DNA of 64,000 bases from Calliphora vicina (Eukaryota > Arthropoda > Insecta > Diptera > Calliphoridae), in NCBI RefSeq assembly GCF_958450345.1, contig NC_088780.1:62581533-62645532 (forward strand). The letters are read 5' to 3'. This document shows, piece by piece, positions 33,301 to 45,481 of this stretch; position 1 is the first letter of the stretch, and the number at the start of each line of letters is the position of its first letter. Under the pieces are notes generated by a model. The model ran no database searches. It saw only the letters and a list, made by a program, of their open reading frames with translations, and was not told the origin of the DNA. Made by a program: the position numbers and the translations under genes.

Positions 33301-34154
33301 TCTCTGTAAGTACTTTTACAAGCGACAAGTCGAAACCAAAATTGGGATTCCCAGATTTTTACTTTCTGCTGTAATACATGATTAGTAATGAAAAATTAAC
33401 TAGTAGATGTCAGATGTTGCAAAATGGCGTAAAGTTCAAGAGATTCCAGAATAGTTGAGAAAATAAGTGAGGTCAAAATGAGAAAAAACAGTAGTCATTT
33501 TAAAACTTCGAGGCACTTTCGGCACGGGAAGGCAAATTCCGATTGAGCTAAAACTTTAACAATCCTTAATTATAAGCCATTACGTGATTAATTATAAGCA
33601 ATTGTGTGATTAAAAACATATGTATATAAAATTCAGAATAGGACCATGGTGATTTATCGATATAATTGAAATTTAGAAATAAAGTATAACAACCCTACAA
33701 GAACAGTGACAGTCATTTGATGCATCATCTGATGGGGTGCTGATGGGTTTATACATCAGTAGTTCCCATCATTTTATTAAGGGCAATACGACAAAACTGA
33801 TGTAAACATCCCAGCAGTTTGAAAAGTGCCAATTGGAAACCTTGCGCTAGCTATATTACTACTTGTACAACGAACTAGTTCGATGTGGCTGCTAAAGTGG
33901 TAGTTAAATGGTTATCATTTGCACTACATTTCACCAGCATATTCAGTAATAAGCAATAGTTAGCTATTTGTCCTAAGTTTTTGAAAATAAATTCAAGAAA
34001 AATAAAATCTTCTAAAATATACCACTCCGATAGCCACATGTAATGCTGAATGTGGCCGTTTGTGTTTTCATTCTCAGTGATGATGTAGAAAATGCAAAAA
34101 TAGAGAGTAGACTCACATGTTATTCTTAATAACAATTAGAGAGCAGTACAAATA
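33301..34154. other. Non-coding DNA
   Basis: No gene recognised. From about 33.85 kb CGCTAGCT...GTGGCTGCTAAAGTGGTAG loosely mirrors sequence near 34.39-34.43 kb, possibly inverted ends around the tRNA-like piece. Confidence 0.35.
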
Positions 34155-34223
34155 AGAGCTCAGTGGTTTAGTGGTTAGAGCATTTGACTAGAAAACGAGA
34201 GGTTATGTGTTCAACCCCGCTCT
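34155..34223 (+). other. Degenerate tRNA-like sequence (SINE head or tRNA pseudogene)
   Basis: AGAGC pairs with GCTCT over a 69-base span. TTAGTGGTTAGAGC resembles an A box, GTGTTCAACCCC a B box, and GCTC/GAGC could form the D stem around an enlarged loop. The anticodon stem pairs with wobbles (loop CTAGAAA) but the T stem is broken. It looks like a tRNA-derived SINE or pseudogene, not a working tRNA. Confidence 0.4.
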
Positions 34224-34857
34224 CAGAAAAATTTACTTTGTCTTTTTTTCTCAAATGCTGGAGTATTTTCACTATTGAATTTAATAGTGAAGTGTTATGC
34301 AGAGTGTGCCAATCGGTCACTTGCAATGACATCCCCGTGTTAAATTCACCAGTCAATAACGTTGCGAGTGGGTTGAAAATTCACTAGTAGTAGTTCTTAG
34401 TGGCCAACGAATTCGACGTAGCGGAGCTAGTGCAATGAACTGCACACAGACTACGAAAAAATTGTCTTACAAATTTAGTTGTTTGTTTTGTTCACATTTC
34501 TTTGTCTACCAAATTCGTGTTGTATATAGCGTTTTGCTTTAACACATCACTGATATTGTAGTACAAAATATATTGCTATCTCTTTTTATGAGAACTGCCC
34601 TAACATCTGATTTGGCGTTTTTTAAACGTCAAATTTGACACTTCTGTATATTCTGTGGCTCAGCGATAACAAATGTGTGTAAATTTTTCAAACAATTGTT
34701 GTATGGCGTGAACATCACTGTTTTAAATGCAACTGCAAAAAAAACAAAACAAGTTATGCTTTGACTAACAAATAAAGAGACGGAAGCGTTAGTCGTCCAC
34801 GTGCCTTGATAAAAAATATTTTGTTTTATTAAAATAAAGTAAAATTAGTGTAAAAAA

Positions 34858-35392
34858 ATGAATTGTTATTTGTGTCAAATATATTTACCTAATGAAACAT
34901 TCATATCTAAGCATTTTAGACTAATGCACAATAAAAAAGAAACTAGCACATATAAAAATTGTGGAAAATACATTACAAAAATTCAACATTTTGCAAAGCA
35001 TCTCACCGAACTTCCATTGACTTCAAATTCTACAAGTGTTGTCGCTGCTTCCAATGCTACAAACTATGAAACATTTAATTCTGAATCTACTTTAAACGTT
35101 CATCAAACTACGTCAAACAAACAAAAATGGTGTAATGTTTTCATTGTGGTGTCATAACAAATCCAATTTTTGCAGAAAAGATGTCAACGAAATTCAAAAA
35201 AGAGTTATAGATTATATAACATTGCCTATAATAAGCAAAATTAATAAATTTGTCATCGAAAACGATTTAGAAAATAATATATCAGCAAAGTTAAATATTT
35301 TATCTTTGAAAAACGACATATCAAATATTTTTTCTGAATGTTATAATGATCACCAAATGAAAAATTGGTTACTATTAACAGGAACGTCGTAA
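34858..35392 (+). pseudogene. Small C2H2 zinc-finger ORF, frameshifted
   Basis: An ATG after an AT-rich leader opens a 99-codon frame with C-Y-L-C then K-H-F-R-L-M-H, a C2H2 finger, followed by a second partial finger (Y-K-N-C-G-K and H-F-A-K-H-L) that lacks one Cys. Ser/Thr/Asn-rich linker follows to a stop at 35157. An overlapping frame (35135-35392) continues with F-C-R-K-D-V-N-E-I-Q-K-R-V-I-D-Y and ends L-L-L-T-G-T. The two halves look like one protein broken by a frameshift near 35.13 kb. Family unknown; such fingers are common at the N-termini of domesticated or live DNA-transposon proteins. It could also be a lineage-specific host gene. Confidence 0.4.
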
Positions 35393-35984
35393 CAGGAATA
35401 TTAATGCCACTTTCATTCCAAATTGGATTTTTTTAAAAAGCGTCTTTATACTATTTAATGCAATTTTGTATGGTTAATACGCAATATGATTTTATATAAC
35501 ATAATGTTATATAAGTAAGATAAAATTACATTAATTTTAAATAATGATATAAAAAAAAAACAAAAATTATTTCATTGCAAGAAATGAACATTGTTTATTA
35601 TATAAAAATTATATAAACATAAATTAAATGTGTATAATCTTATAAGTATGTTAACGGTAATATATAATTACGTGTGCATAAAATATCGACAATTGTTATA
35701 CATGTTAGAAGTTACTATATGGATCTATAGTTAAATCATAGTTTTCTTACGAAATATTACAATTTCCATAAAAACAACATTTCTTACTTTATGCCATAAA
35801 TATATGAATGTTGAAAAAAAATTAAAAAATGTTAACGATGTGGACAGTATTAATATATACAGTATTAATATTAAATACATATAATGGACCAATATTTCAA
35901 AATACTTTCTATCATACAAAGTATAGAAGAATGTAAAAATCTCTCTTATATAATAAAAACAAATAATACAATTTAGGAGAAAAC
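35393..35984. other. AT-rich DNA without a gene
   Basis: Nothing recognised apart from A/T runs. Confidence 0.5.
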
Positions 35985-36220
35985 TTAGGTTAGGTTTTCC
36001 AGGCAGCCACGAAATGAGGAAGAGAGAAAGAGCAGCTCACATGGGTCCAGCAATGGTCCTTTTGTGTTACCTGAAAGTAGAAGAAAGAAGAAGAAAGAGG
36101 GACAGATATAAGTGAAAAAGGGAGAAGAAGAAGATTGAAGAAGTTAAGGAGATGTAAGAAGAAAAAGAGAGGGAGGAGATCTTGAAGAATTTACGTGCCA
36201 ATGAGTCGGCGATTATTGGG

Positions 36221-39200
36221 TCACTTTAAAGTGATCCCGGTGTCTGGTCTTTTCAACCAATTAGTCCTACCTATAAAGGCACTAATGCCCTCAAGCCTCA
36301 TATTCGAGAGCTCAGAAAGACTATCTAGGGAACGATGCCCCAGAAACCTTAGGCGTAGATCTTCTAATGCCGGACAATGACAAAGAAGATGAAAAATAGT
36401 TTCATCCTCCTCCTCGTTTTGACAACTTCTGCAGAAGTCTCCTAGCGTGGTTACCAAAGGTGCAGTGTCCAGTTATGACCGCCACTACACCACTCAATTG
36501 TGAGCGTGTAAAGCCAAGATGATGAATTGTCCGTCCCCGATTTAGTAGGGGCCATATCGTCCTGGTTATAGTGCATGTGGGTTCACAGTCCCATCTTGCC
36601 TGAACGAGCTCATAGTAGAAGTTACTAATTTGTAGCTTGCATTTGGATAACGGAATCCCACATAGGAAATCTATGTCTCCGTCAGGTAACATGGCGCCTT
36701 TTTTCGCCAGATAATCAGTTGCCCATAATAGTAATATCCCCGTGTCCCCGTACCCACTTGAGTACGACTGTTGAATGTCTCGCCATCCTGTTTAAGGATG
36801 CCCGGCATTCCTGGACTAAGTTAGATGTTGTGTATACACCTGTCAGGGATTTTATAGCTGCCTGACTGTCAGTATATATACAAATATCCCTGTCAGATAT
36901 CTTGTTATAACTAAGCCAGTTAGCCGCCCTTTTGATGGCCGATAATTCAGCCTGAATAATGCTACATTCGTTCGGAAGTCTGAAAGATAACCTAATATCG
37001 AGTTCCCGAATATAGACACCTACGCCAACTCGATCTCCCTTCACAGAACCGTCCGTATAGACTGAGAGACCCGTTGTGTCATGTAAGGGCCCGTTCATTG
37101 CTTCCGTACCGTACGGAATTGAGAAATCGAAATTCCTCGCTATGAAGGGCCTAGAAATGCAGTAATCGATATTCTCCGGAAGAGTCTGAATACTACCTAT
37201 TATGCTGGCGTGACCATATGAAGCATGTTTCCACGCACCAATCGCGTTTAGCCTAAAGGCAGAAGTAAATGCCATTTTTCTTGCCATAAGATCTACAGGG
37301 ATCCAGTTCAATATAGTAAAGAACGACTTTATTGCGGTCGTTCTTAAAGCCCCTGTTATCAGTATTGCCATTCTCCTTAACACCCTCTCGAATAGCATAC
37401 ACGTCGAGCCACTGTTTAATGCCTTCCACCAGACAGAAACTCCATAAAATAGTGTCGGCTTAATGACCGCATCACATAGCCAGTTGACGAACTGGGGTCT
37501 AATACCCCATTGCGTACCTATCGCCTTCTTACAGACATACATAGCCATCAAGGCTTTTGACGTCCTTGAAAGGGTATTGGGTTTCCAGGATAGTTTACTA
37601 TCCAGAATAACTTCTAAGTATTTTGCATTGTCCGATAGTGTTAGTTCAACACCATTTAATCGGGGAAGCGAGAAATGAGGAATCTTGTACCTCCTTGTGA
37701 ACAGTACAAGTTCAGTTTTGCCTGGGTTTACACTCAATCCACTGTCCGTACTCTACCGACTCAGTATACTGAGTGCGTGTTCCAGGCGTTGTGATATCGT
37801 GTCCAAGTGGATCCCAGAGACTGCCACCGCGACGTCATCCGCGTAGGCGACAGTTTTATAACCTAAGAGATCCAATTTCCTGAGCAGACAATTTATGGCC
37901 AAATTCCACAGAAGTGGTGATAAGACGCCTCCCTGAGGTGTACCCCTAGTGGCCATTCTCGTGATCACTGCCGTTCCCTTTTCGGAGCGAATGATCCTGT
38001 ATCGTAAAAGGTTTGTGATGAACCTTACAGTTGATTGGTCTAAACCAAGATCCTGTAGAGCTGAAACGATAGTTGCAGATTCTACGTTATTGAAGGCTCC
38101 TTCTATATCCAGAAAGGCCACTAACGAGAAATTACCAAATTCGAGGGATTTCTCAATATATCCCACTAAGGAGTGAAGTGCTGTCTCAACGGATTTGCCT
38201 TTCATGTAGGCGTGTTGAGAAGGAGATACTGATCCTTGTTTCAAAGACACTCGTATGTGGATGTCGATGATTCTTTCAAGGGTTTTCAGCAAGAATGATG
38301 ATAGACTTATCGGTCTGAAATCTTTTGCTTTGGTGTGTGACACTTTCCCTCCTTTCGGAATGAATGTCACAGTGCATTCGGTCCACCGTTTTGGTATGTA
38401 CGACCATGCAAGACAGGCATGATAGATAGTTATCAGCCAAGGAGTGACTAGATCTATATTATTCTGTAGATCAGCGGGTATTATGCCATCTGGGCCCGGG
38501 TACTTGTAAGAGTCAAAACTCCGTATGACCCATTTTATCAAATGTTCGTCAAGTATAATTGACGGAGTTGTCCGATTGTTCGGTTGGGATGCACTAGCCA
38601 TATCTGGAGGCAAGTTCCCCGGAAAATGAGTGTCCATGAGTACTTCTAGTGTCTCACGTGCATCAGTAGTCCACCTATCATCCTGTTTCTGAATATAACC
38701 TTGAACAGTTGGTGTTTTCGATAAGATCTTGCGCAGACGATTTGTCTCAGAGGTACTTTCGACGACGCTGCAGAAATTCCTCCAGGACTTACGTTTCGCG
38801 CTCCTGACCATATTCTTAAATTTGTTCAACATAGACTTGTACATTGACCAGTTGCCTGATCTTTTCGCCTCGTTGAATAGTTTACGACAACTACGCCTAG
38901 TGTTCGCTATGTCTAAAGACCACCATGGAGGTCTTACCTTTCCTCTGCGAGCAGAGGGAGTGCATGTACGTCTTGTGGCCTCACTGAGAGAAAGTGTGAG
39001 CTTTTCCACAGCGCTTTCAATGTCCCTAGTGTCACCTATAAGAGGGGGTGAGGGAAGTAAACCATCAAGGATCCGCCTGTGATCATCCCAATTGGTTTTC
39101 CTCCTATTTAGAAAAGGCTTTTCCTTCTCAACTTCCAATTCTATTAAAAATGTCAGATACCTGTGATCAGACAGAGAGCAATCATCTGAAACCTTCCAAT

Positions 39201-39798
39201 TCCTTATGAGTTGCGAATGGCTTGCACTGACAAGCGTAATGTCCAGAACTTCTTGCCTATTTGCTACCACAAAAGTAGGTTCTGAACCTCGATTGACAAC
39301 TACCAGATTAAAGTCTAATATGAAGTCTAGAATGTACTCACCTCGTTCGTTTATATCTGAGCTACCCCAGATTGTGTGGTGAGCATTTGCATCAGCTCCG
39401 ATAATTACCGGAGTTCTGGCCCGGTTTGCGGCACGCATCATGTTAGATACCAGGTTGTTCGGTGGTGGTTCAACCTGGTCGTGCGCCATGTAGCTCGAGA
39501 GCAGCCACACCTTACCTGCACCTGTCTCCCAAGCAGCAGCTACTGTATCTTCATCGCTGTAATCAGGAAGAATGAAGATATTAAGATGGTTCTTAACCAA
39601 AATGCAAGATCTTATTTTACCTGTGCGTCTTATGTACAAAAGTTTGTACTTTTTGGCGTTGAGTCCACGAATTTCGCCATTGTGTATCCACGGCTCCTGG
39701 ACCAACGCAATGTCCTCCCCATATCTAGCAATGTGGAGGAGCAGGGCAGCCGAAGCTGCCTTAGAGTGGTGAAGGTTCACTTGGATCGCCTTCACCAT
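36221..39798 (-). pseudogene. LINE ORF2: endonuclease, reverse transcriptase, RNase H, zinc knuckle
   Basis: The start chosen is the Met of M-V-K-A-I-Q-V-N-L-H-H-S-K (39798), where the APE-type endonuclease begins; G-A-D-A-N-A-H-H and S-D-H-R-Y are its catalytic motifs. The reverse transcriptase follows (F-R-P-I-S-L-S-S-F, G-T-P-Q-G-G-V-L-S-P, Y-A-D-D at 37834-37845). Then comes RNase H (Y-T-D-G-S and Y-T-D-S-Q-A-A-I), and at the C-terminus C-R-S-C...H-L-L-C-H-C-P-A. It copies element RNA at a nicked target. Breaks are an in-frame TAG at 37753-37755 and frameshifts near 36725 and 36450. Endonuclease plus RNase H fits LOA or I-type LINEs. Confidence 0.9.
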
Positions 39799-40228
39799 GG
39801 TCTGGATCATATATGACCGTAACGTCGATGTCTTCTGGGTCTGATTCCAGAAGAACATCTTCATCCTCCACATCGCCCAGAGCGCAGAATAGGTCCCCAA
39901 CCATACTGGAGTGTGATTGGGTCTCCATTTTGTCCTCAGAGCTTGCGGGGTCATCCAGTTTAATTTTGCAGTCCATATCCTGCTGAGCTTCCAGTTTAAC
40001 ACCAGAAGTTTCGGGGTCGAGCTTGTCGTCACCACGGTAGATGCGCAGCTTGATACTATCGAAACCATAGTAAATCTTGCTTTGCCTCTCACGTAGTGGC
40101 GCCAAGGATTCCTTGTTAAGGACTACGACCACCTTTCTATGCGCACCTTCAGGAGCGGAAACCTTAACCACCTTCCAGTTATGGGTTGGTAGATCGGAAT
40201 TACCGCTCTGAATGTATGCCAGGTTCAT
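39761..40228 (-). pseudogene. LINE ORF1 C-terminal part
   Basis: 155 codons, lacking the N-terminus because the element is 5'-truncated. N-W-K-V-V-K-V-S-A, V-V-V-V-L-N-K-E-S-L-A-P-L and Y-Y-G-F-D resemble the DUF4780-type RNA-binding fold found in ORF1 of such LINEs. The C-terminus is highly acidic. ORF1 proteins coat the element RNA. Its stop lies 38 bases inside ORF2 (start 39798), so the two reading frames overlap in different frames. Confidence 0.75.
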
Positions 40229-40456
40229 GTGGTTCCGCCGGAATAACTATTTGTTGATTGTTTCTTTGAGATATTTTTCTTAAAATCTTTGTTTATATAA
40301 ATTGTTTTTTTAATTTTAACATTAAAATAAATATATTCATGTTTTTGATTATTCCAAATCGAATAAAACATATCTTTTTTCCACGACTACTCGAATAATT
40401 TGTATTCGAATGACAACCCTCAGTATTTATACACTGAGTTCTTTATTCTTTGCTCA

Positions 40457-40457
<1 letters not shown>

Positions 40458-40487
<30 letters not shown>

Positions 40488-40596
40488 TGTATGTATGTAT
40501 GTATGTATGTATGTATGTATGTATGTATGTATGTATGTATGTATGTATGTATGTATGTATGTATGTATGTATGTATGTATGTATGTATGTATGTAT
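40458..40596 (+). repeat. (TATG)n microsatellite, about 138 bp
   Basis: Nearly perfect TATG tetranucleotide array, about 34 units, lying directly left of the inverted-repeat element that hosts the copia insertion. Long frames across it (Met-Tyr-Val-Cys, and Ile-His-Thr-Tyr on the other strand) are artefacts. Confidence 0.98.
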
Positions 40597-41115
40597 CAAT
40601 AACATTGGCCCATAATCATAGTCAGAAATAAAGTATATTTTAATAGAAATAAAGTCGTCTTTACTTAAGAGTGGACTTTAGGTCTACCATAGACAAGTTA
40701 AAGTATATTTTTGACGTTAAAGTCAACTGTAAATATAAAACAAGCTGAAGCTGTTATTAACTCATTTAACAACAGCATCAGCTGTTCTTCGCCATGTAAA
40801 ACACTTCTGCAAAAAGTAAAAAAATTATGTTACAAAAATTTGGGAGAGATTTTGCAATTATTGAACAGTTATCAATAAAATTAGTACCAAAATATTCTAA
40901 ATATGATATTAATCTTATCTTTTCCATTTTTCCACCACAAAAAACTTTTTTTCTTTAGTTGTCCCGGTTACTTTTATTGTTTACCTTTTTTGGTTTTTGT
41001 TTTAATTTTCTATGTCAGCTGTTCAGCGGTGCCACTTGTCTGTATTTCGTTGTATATTGTATGAAAACATTTTCTACATTTGAGGTGACACCCAGTTAAA
41101 GTCGGTTCAATTTAA

Positions 41116-44100
41116 TATTGATGTTAATAGTGTATTTTTGTTAAGATTTAGTTAACACCCTTTTTGTACTTATATTTTGTAGAACCTTGTTTTGTATTTG
41201 AGAAATGTTTTTTCTTTAAATTAATATTCATTCAAAAATAAACTTTTACAATAAAAGGTTATGAGCCCAGGAAGCTCTTGAAAAATAATTAAAAATATTT
41301 TCTGAAGTGAAAATTTTTCAAGTCAAATAAAGAAAATTTTTTCAAGATAGAAGAAATTTTTTTTTTTCAAGACAAGAAGAAAATACTAAACCAAATATGG
41401 ATTTTAGCAAGAACATCAAGACTCTTAAAGGTGAAACTGAATGGCCAATGTGGAAGAGAAAGATTAGAGATCTTTTGGATTATCATGAAGGAACTTTGGA
41501 TGTAATTGATAGAATATTACATAAGCCAACTCCTCTAGAACCAACAGCCACAGCAGAACAAAAGAAATTGTATCAAGAACAAAGCGGTTTGTACAGAAAA
41601 GCCAACAGTTATGCAAATGTGTGGGATGCTCTTAAAAATCTTTTCGAAGCAACAGCAAAAGATCAATTGTTCAAGGTATGTGCATATTTTTTCTCGTTCG
41701 TTTGGGATGACAATCAAGATGTCACAATGCATATTGCCAAATTAAAAGGATTATGGTTAGAATTCAACAATGGACTAAAAGAAAAGAATTTAAATGAATT
41801 ACCAGATCTATTGCTAGTGGGTAAGATTTTGCACATACTACCATCAAAATTCGACACATTCAAATCAAGTTGGATGATGTTAAGCAAAAATGAAGACAAA
41901 ACATTTGAAGAGTTATGTATGCAAATAACTATGTATCAAAGGAACTTTGGAAAAGGCGACATTACCTCCACTGAAGAAGCACTTGTTGCAAAATATAAAT
42001 TTAAGAAATTTGAAAACTCTAACACAATTAACAAGAAGAATAGTGATGTTTGCAACTATTGTAAGAAGAAAGGACATTGGGTACGTGATTGTCGTAAGTG
42101 GGCAGCTGATGGTAAGCCTAGTAAAGGAGCAAATGAAGCCAAAGCTGTGAATCAAAAGTGTTTGCCTGTTTTTTGTGAGGAAGCAAATGTGGTGCAAGAT
42201 GCCGATACCACATGTTGGTGGATTGACAATGGAGCAACACGCCATATAACTAATAATAAAGACAATTTTAAAGATTTTGAGTCGTTTTCAAGTCCAAATT
42301 TCATAAGAGCAGCAGGTAAAGAAGTACTGCAAGCCATTGGTAAAGGTACAATAGAAATTGAATCGAAAGTCAAAAACAAAACAGAGAGATTGTGTTTAAC
42401 AGACGTTTGGTATGTACCTAACATCACAAGGAATTTATTCTCAGTGCTATCAGCTCAGGATAAACAACCAAATAGCAGATTTATATCGACAGCTACCAGC
42501 TGTAAACTATTTGTTGATAATGAAATAGTTTTATGTGGGTCAAGATCAGTAGGTGGTTCACTTTATAAAGCCAATATAAAAGCGATAAAGCAGTATGGTA
42601 TGGAACAAGTTAATGAAGTTCAAGATTCCGATTTACTTCAACTTTATCATGAAAGATGGGGTCACCAAGACAAACGACACATACAGAAGATGCTTAAATT
42701 AGAAATGGGTATTACTGTTAAAGATGATAAAACTGTATGTGAACCGTGTATCTATGGAAAAGCTCATCGGTTGCCGTTTGGTCATAGAAATAAAGCTACA
42801 TGTCCCGGTGAACTCGTGACAGCTGATGTCTGTGGACCATTTAGTGAGTCATTTTCTAAAAAGAGGTACCTGGTGATTTTTAAAGATTCATATACAAAGT
42901 ATCGTTTCGGGTTTGTTGTAAAACAAAAGTCTGAAGTTAAAGACTGCTTAGAAGAAGTTCTAATGTTAGCAAATAATCGTGGTCATAATATAAAAGAATT
43001 GTGTAAGAAAAGCAATATATGTACTAAACAGAACTGGCAAGTCATCAGTAGAAAATAAAAGTCCTTATGAATTATGGATGGGGAAGAAACCTAGAGTGCA
43101 TCATTTAAGAATCATATCATGTGAATGTTATGTTCATATACCTAAGCAAAAGAGAAAGAAGATGGATGCTAAAGCTACAAAAGGCTTTCTTATTGGTTAT
43201 GACGATGATGAGCGTTACCGAGTTTACATCAAAGAGAAACAAGAAGTTATACTTTCCAGAGATGTCAAATTTGTTGAGAAAATTAAATCATGCCTGTCTG
43301 ATAATCAAAATGATAAAGAAGATGACAACAAAAATGTAAATGCTGAAGATGATAATGAAGTTAAGCTTAAGTTTGAAGATTACAGAAGTCCAAATACTAA
43401 TAATAATGCCAATGAAGAACCTGAATTGATAGATGAAGAACAGCAAAATGAAGAATTGATAGAAGAAGAACAGCAAAGTGAAGAAGAACTTTTTGATGAT
43501 GCTATAGAAGATGACTATTTAGATGAAATCGTAATATCAGATGATGATGTTCAAGAAGTTATTACTGATAGAAGATTACGAGGAAAACAAACAAGAGATG
43601 CTGACTATGATGATAATTCTAATTCAATATTATCAAATCGATTAAGAGATCGTAGTTTGATATCAAATCCTAGATATGATGACTTTGTTATGGAAATTCA
43701 AGATTTTATAAATAAAATTGAAACCCCTATGAGCTATAAAGAAGCTATAAATGCTAAAGAAAGTAATCAGTGGATGGCTATGGATTCTGAAATTAATTCC
43801 CTAAAAGAAAACAAAACATGGGAATTGTCAGATCTTCCAAAAGGCGCAAAAGCTTTACCGTCAAGGTGGGTGTTCCGTTTAAAGATGAATCCAGATGGTA
43901 CCATAGAGAAGTTTAAAGCCAGATTAGTTATAAAAGGATTTACACAGAGAAAAGGCATAGATTACACAGAAACCTTTAGTCCAGTAGCAAGATTAGCAAC
44001 AATACGTGCAGTGTTGAGTATAGCAGCTAGCAATAATATGCACCTATTTCAATTTGATGTTGCAACAGCTTTTCCTTACGGCGAATTAGAAGAAGAAATA

Positions 44101-45368
44101 TTTATGAAACAACCTGAGGGCTAGAAGTTTGTATGGGTTAAAACAAGCTCCTCGTTGCTGGAATAAAAGATTAGTAAAATATTTATTAAAGATTGGATTT
44201 AACGTTTGTGAAGCTGATCCGTGTCTATTCATAAGAATCAAAAATGGAAAGAAACTTATTTTGGTATTATATGTAGATGACGGTTTGGTTGCAGGAACAA
44301 ACGAAATTGAAGTTCAAAATTTATTAAAAGAGTTACGAGCTGAATTTAAAATTACATCTAAAGAAGCGAATTATTTTTTGGGTTTGGAGATAAAGAAAGA
44401 AAATGGTGCAATACGAATATCTCAAACAGCGTATGTTAAGAAAATACTTGAGAGGTTCAATTTTCATGAATGCAGACCAGTATCAACTCCAATGACCAAA
44501 ATAGTAGAAGATTCCGAAACAGGGAAGCTGAGGACTTATCTAAATTTCCCTATCGACAAGCAGTGGGAGGAATTATGTATTTAATGCTTGGTACTAGACC
44601 AGATCTTGCATACAGTGTTGGTTATTTGTCTAGAACTTTAGATAATCCCTCAAAAGAAGATATCGTCAGAGTAAAAAGAGTATTAAGATATATTGCTGGT
44701 ACAAAAGAATATGGAATTACTTATACTGCTGACAATAACTTAAAGTTCGAATGCTACAGTGATGCTGACTTTGGAGGCTGCTTAAAGACTGGTAGATCGA
44801 CATCAGGAATAGTAATAAAATACGCTGGTGCGGTAATTTCATGGATAAGTCAAAGACAGCCGATAGTAGCAACTTCTACAACAGAAGCTGAAATTGTTGC
44901 TGCTACTGAAGCTACCAAAGAAATGGTTAAAAAGGCTATATTCCGAGTTAATTGGATACAAAGATGTTCCTGTATTGCAAGTGGACAATAATGCTGCAAT
45001 AAGATTAGCTCAGAATCCAGAGTTTCATCGTCGTACTAAACACATTGCGTTGAAACATTTCTTCATTCGTGAAAAGGTATCTGAAAATGAAATTTGTGTT
45101 ACACGAATATCAACTGAAGATCAATTAGCTGATTTGATGACGAAACCACTACAAGCAACAAGGTTGAAATATTTAATAAGTAATTTGGGACTTTCAAATG
45201 TTAACAAATTATCTTAACAAGGGAAAGTATTGATGTTAATAGTGTATTTTTGTTAAGATTTAGTTAACACCCTTTTTGTACTTATATTTTGTAGAACCTT
45301 GTTTTGTATTTGAGAAATGTTTTTACTTTAAATTAATATTCATTCAAAAATAAACTTTTACAATAAAA
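41116..45368 (+). mobile_element. Ty1/copia retrotransposon with near-identical LTRs
   Basis: LTRs 41116-41256 and 45228-45368 (141 bp, TATTG...CAATAAAA) differ at one base. TTTAA flanks both ends (41111-41115, 45369-45373), a 5 bp target duplication. After the 5' LTR comes GGTTATGAGCCCAG, the copia-type internal initiator-tRNA primer site, and AACAAGGGAAAG precedes the 3' LTR. Gag-pol is present but broken. Confidence 0.92.
41397..45217 (+). pseudogene. Copia gag-pol polyprotein, disrupted
   Basis: Domains in order: gag from 41397; CCHC zinc knuckle C-N-Y-C-K-K-K-G-H-W-V-R-D-C (from residue 219); aspartic protease W-I-D-N-G-A-T (Asp about residue 277; most relatives have D-S-G-A); pre-integrase zinc motif H-E-R-W-G-H...C-E-P-C; integrase start T-A-D-V-C-G-P-F; then a deletion and frameshift near 43.03 kb that removes the rest of the integrase core. 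The reverse transcriptase starts around S-R-W-V-F-R, with a second small deletion at 44.12 kb (P-E-G then stop, before S-L-Y-G-L-K-Q-A-P), Y-V-D-D at 44270-44281 and RNase H (S-T-T-E-A-E, ending near 45217) in shifting frames. It cannot make a full polyprotein. Confidence 0.9.
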
Positions 45369-45481
45369 TTTAAAACATACTTTAATTTTGACTATAGTTG
45401 GGAAATGATATAAAGCGGGTTTTTAATTTAAAGTTGTTTTTAAAACGAACCGACTTTAGTGTTTGACTATGATTATGGGCC

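Larger units (their letters stand above)
35985..40245 (-). mobile_element. LOA/R1-like non-LTR retrotransposon (LINE), 5'-truncated
   Basis: Minus-strand LINE with the end of ORF1, overlapping ORF2 and a 3' UTR (about 35985-36220). The 3' UTR contains a polypyrimidine tract, seen as a GA-rich run at 36070-36185 on the + strand. The copy is cut off inside ORF1 at about 40.24 kb, immediately after an in-frame stop in flanking AT-rich DNA, the usual result of incomplete reverse transcription. It is markedly more GC-rich than its surroundings, and few disabling changes in 4.2 kb suggest a fairly recent insertion. Confidence 0.9.
40607..45481. mobile_element. Inverted-repeat element interrupted by a copia insertion
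   Basis: GGCCCATAATCATAGTCA at 40607 is exactly inverted at 45464-45481. ATAAC/GTTAT just outside may extend the repeat. Inner motifs TTAAAGTCGG and CGACTTTAG also recur inverted. Without the copia element, about 0.62 kb of non-coding sequence remains, so it is a MITE-sized element of unknown superfamily. Confidence 0.75.

Noticed and set aside
34155..34223. A functional tRNA gene
   Set aside because: T stem does not pair, the D loop is enlarged and the acceptor stem is short; a tRNA-derived SINE or pseudogene fits better.
39799..40092. N-terminal extension of the LINE ORF2 frame up to 40092
   Set aside because: It reads the ORF1 region out of frame; endonuclease homology begins at the Met at 39798.
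40400..40631. Met-Tyr-Val-Cys and Tyr-Ile-His-Thr repeat frames
   Set aside because: Pure products of the TATG microsatellite.
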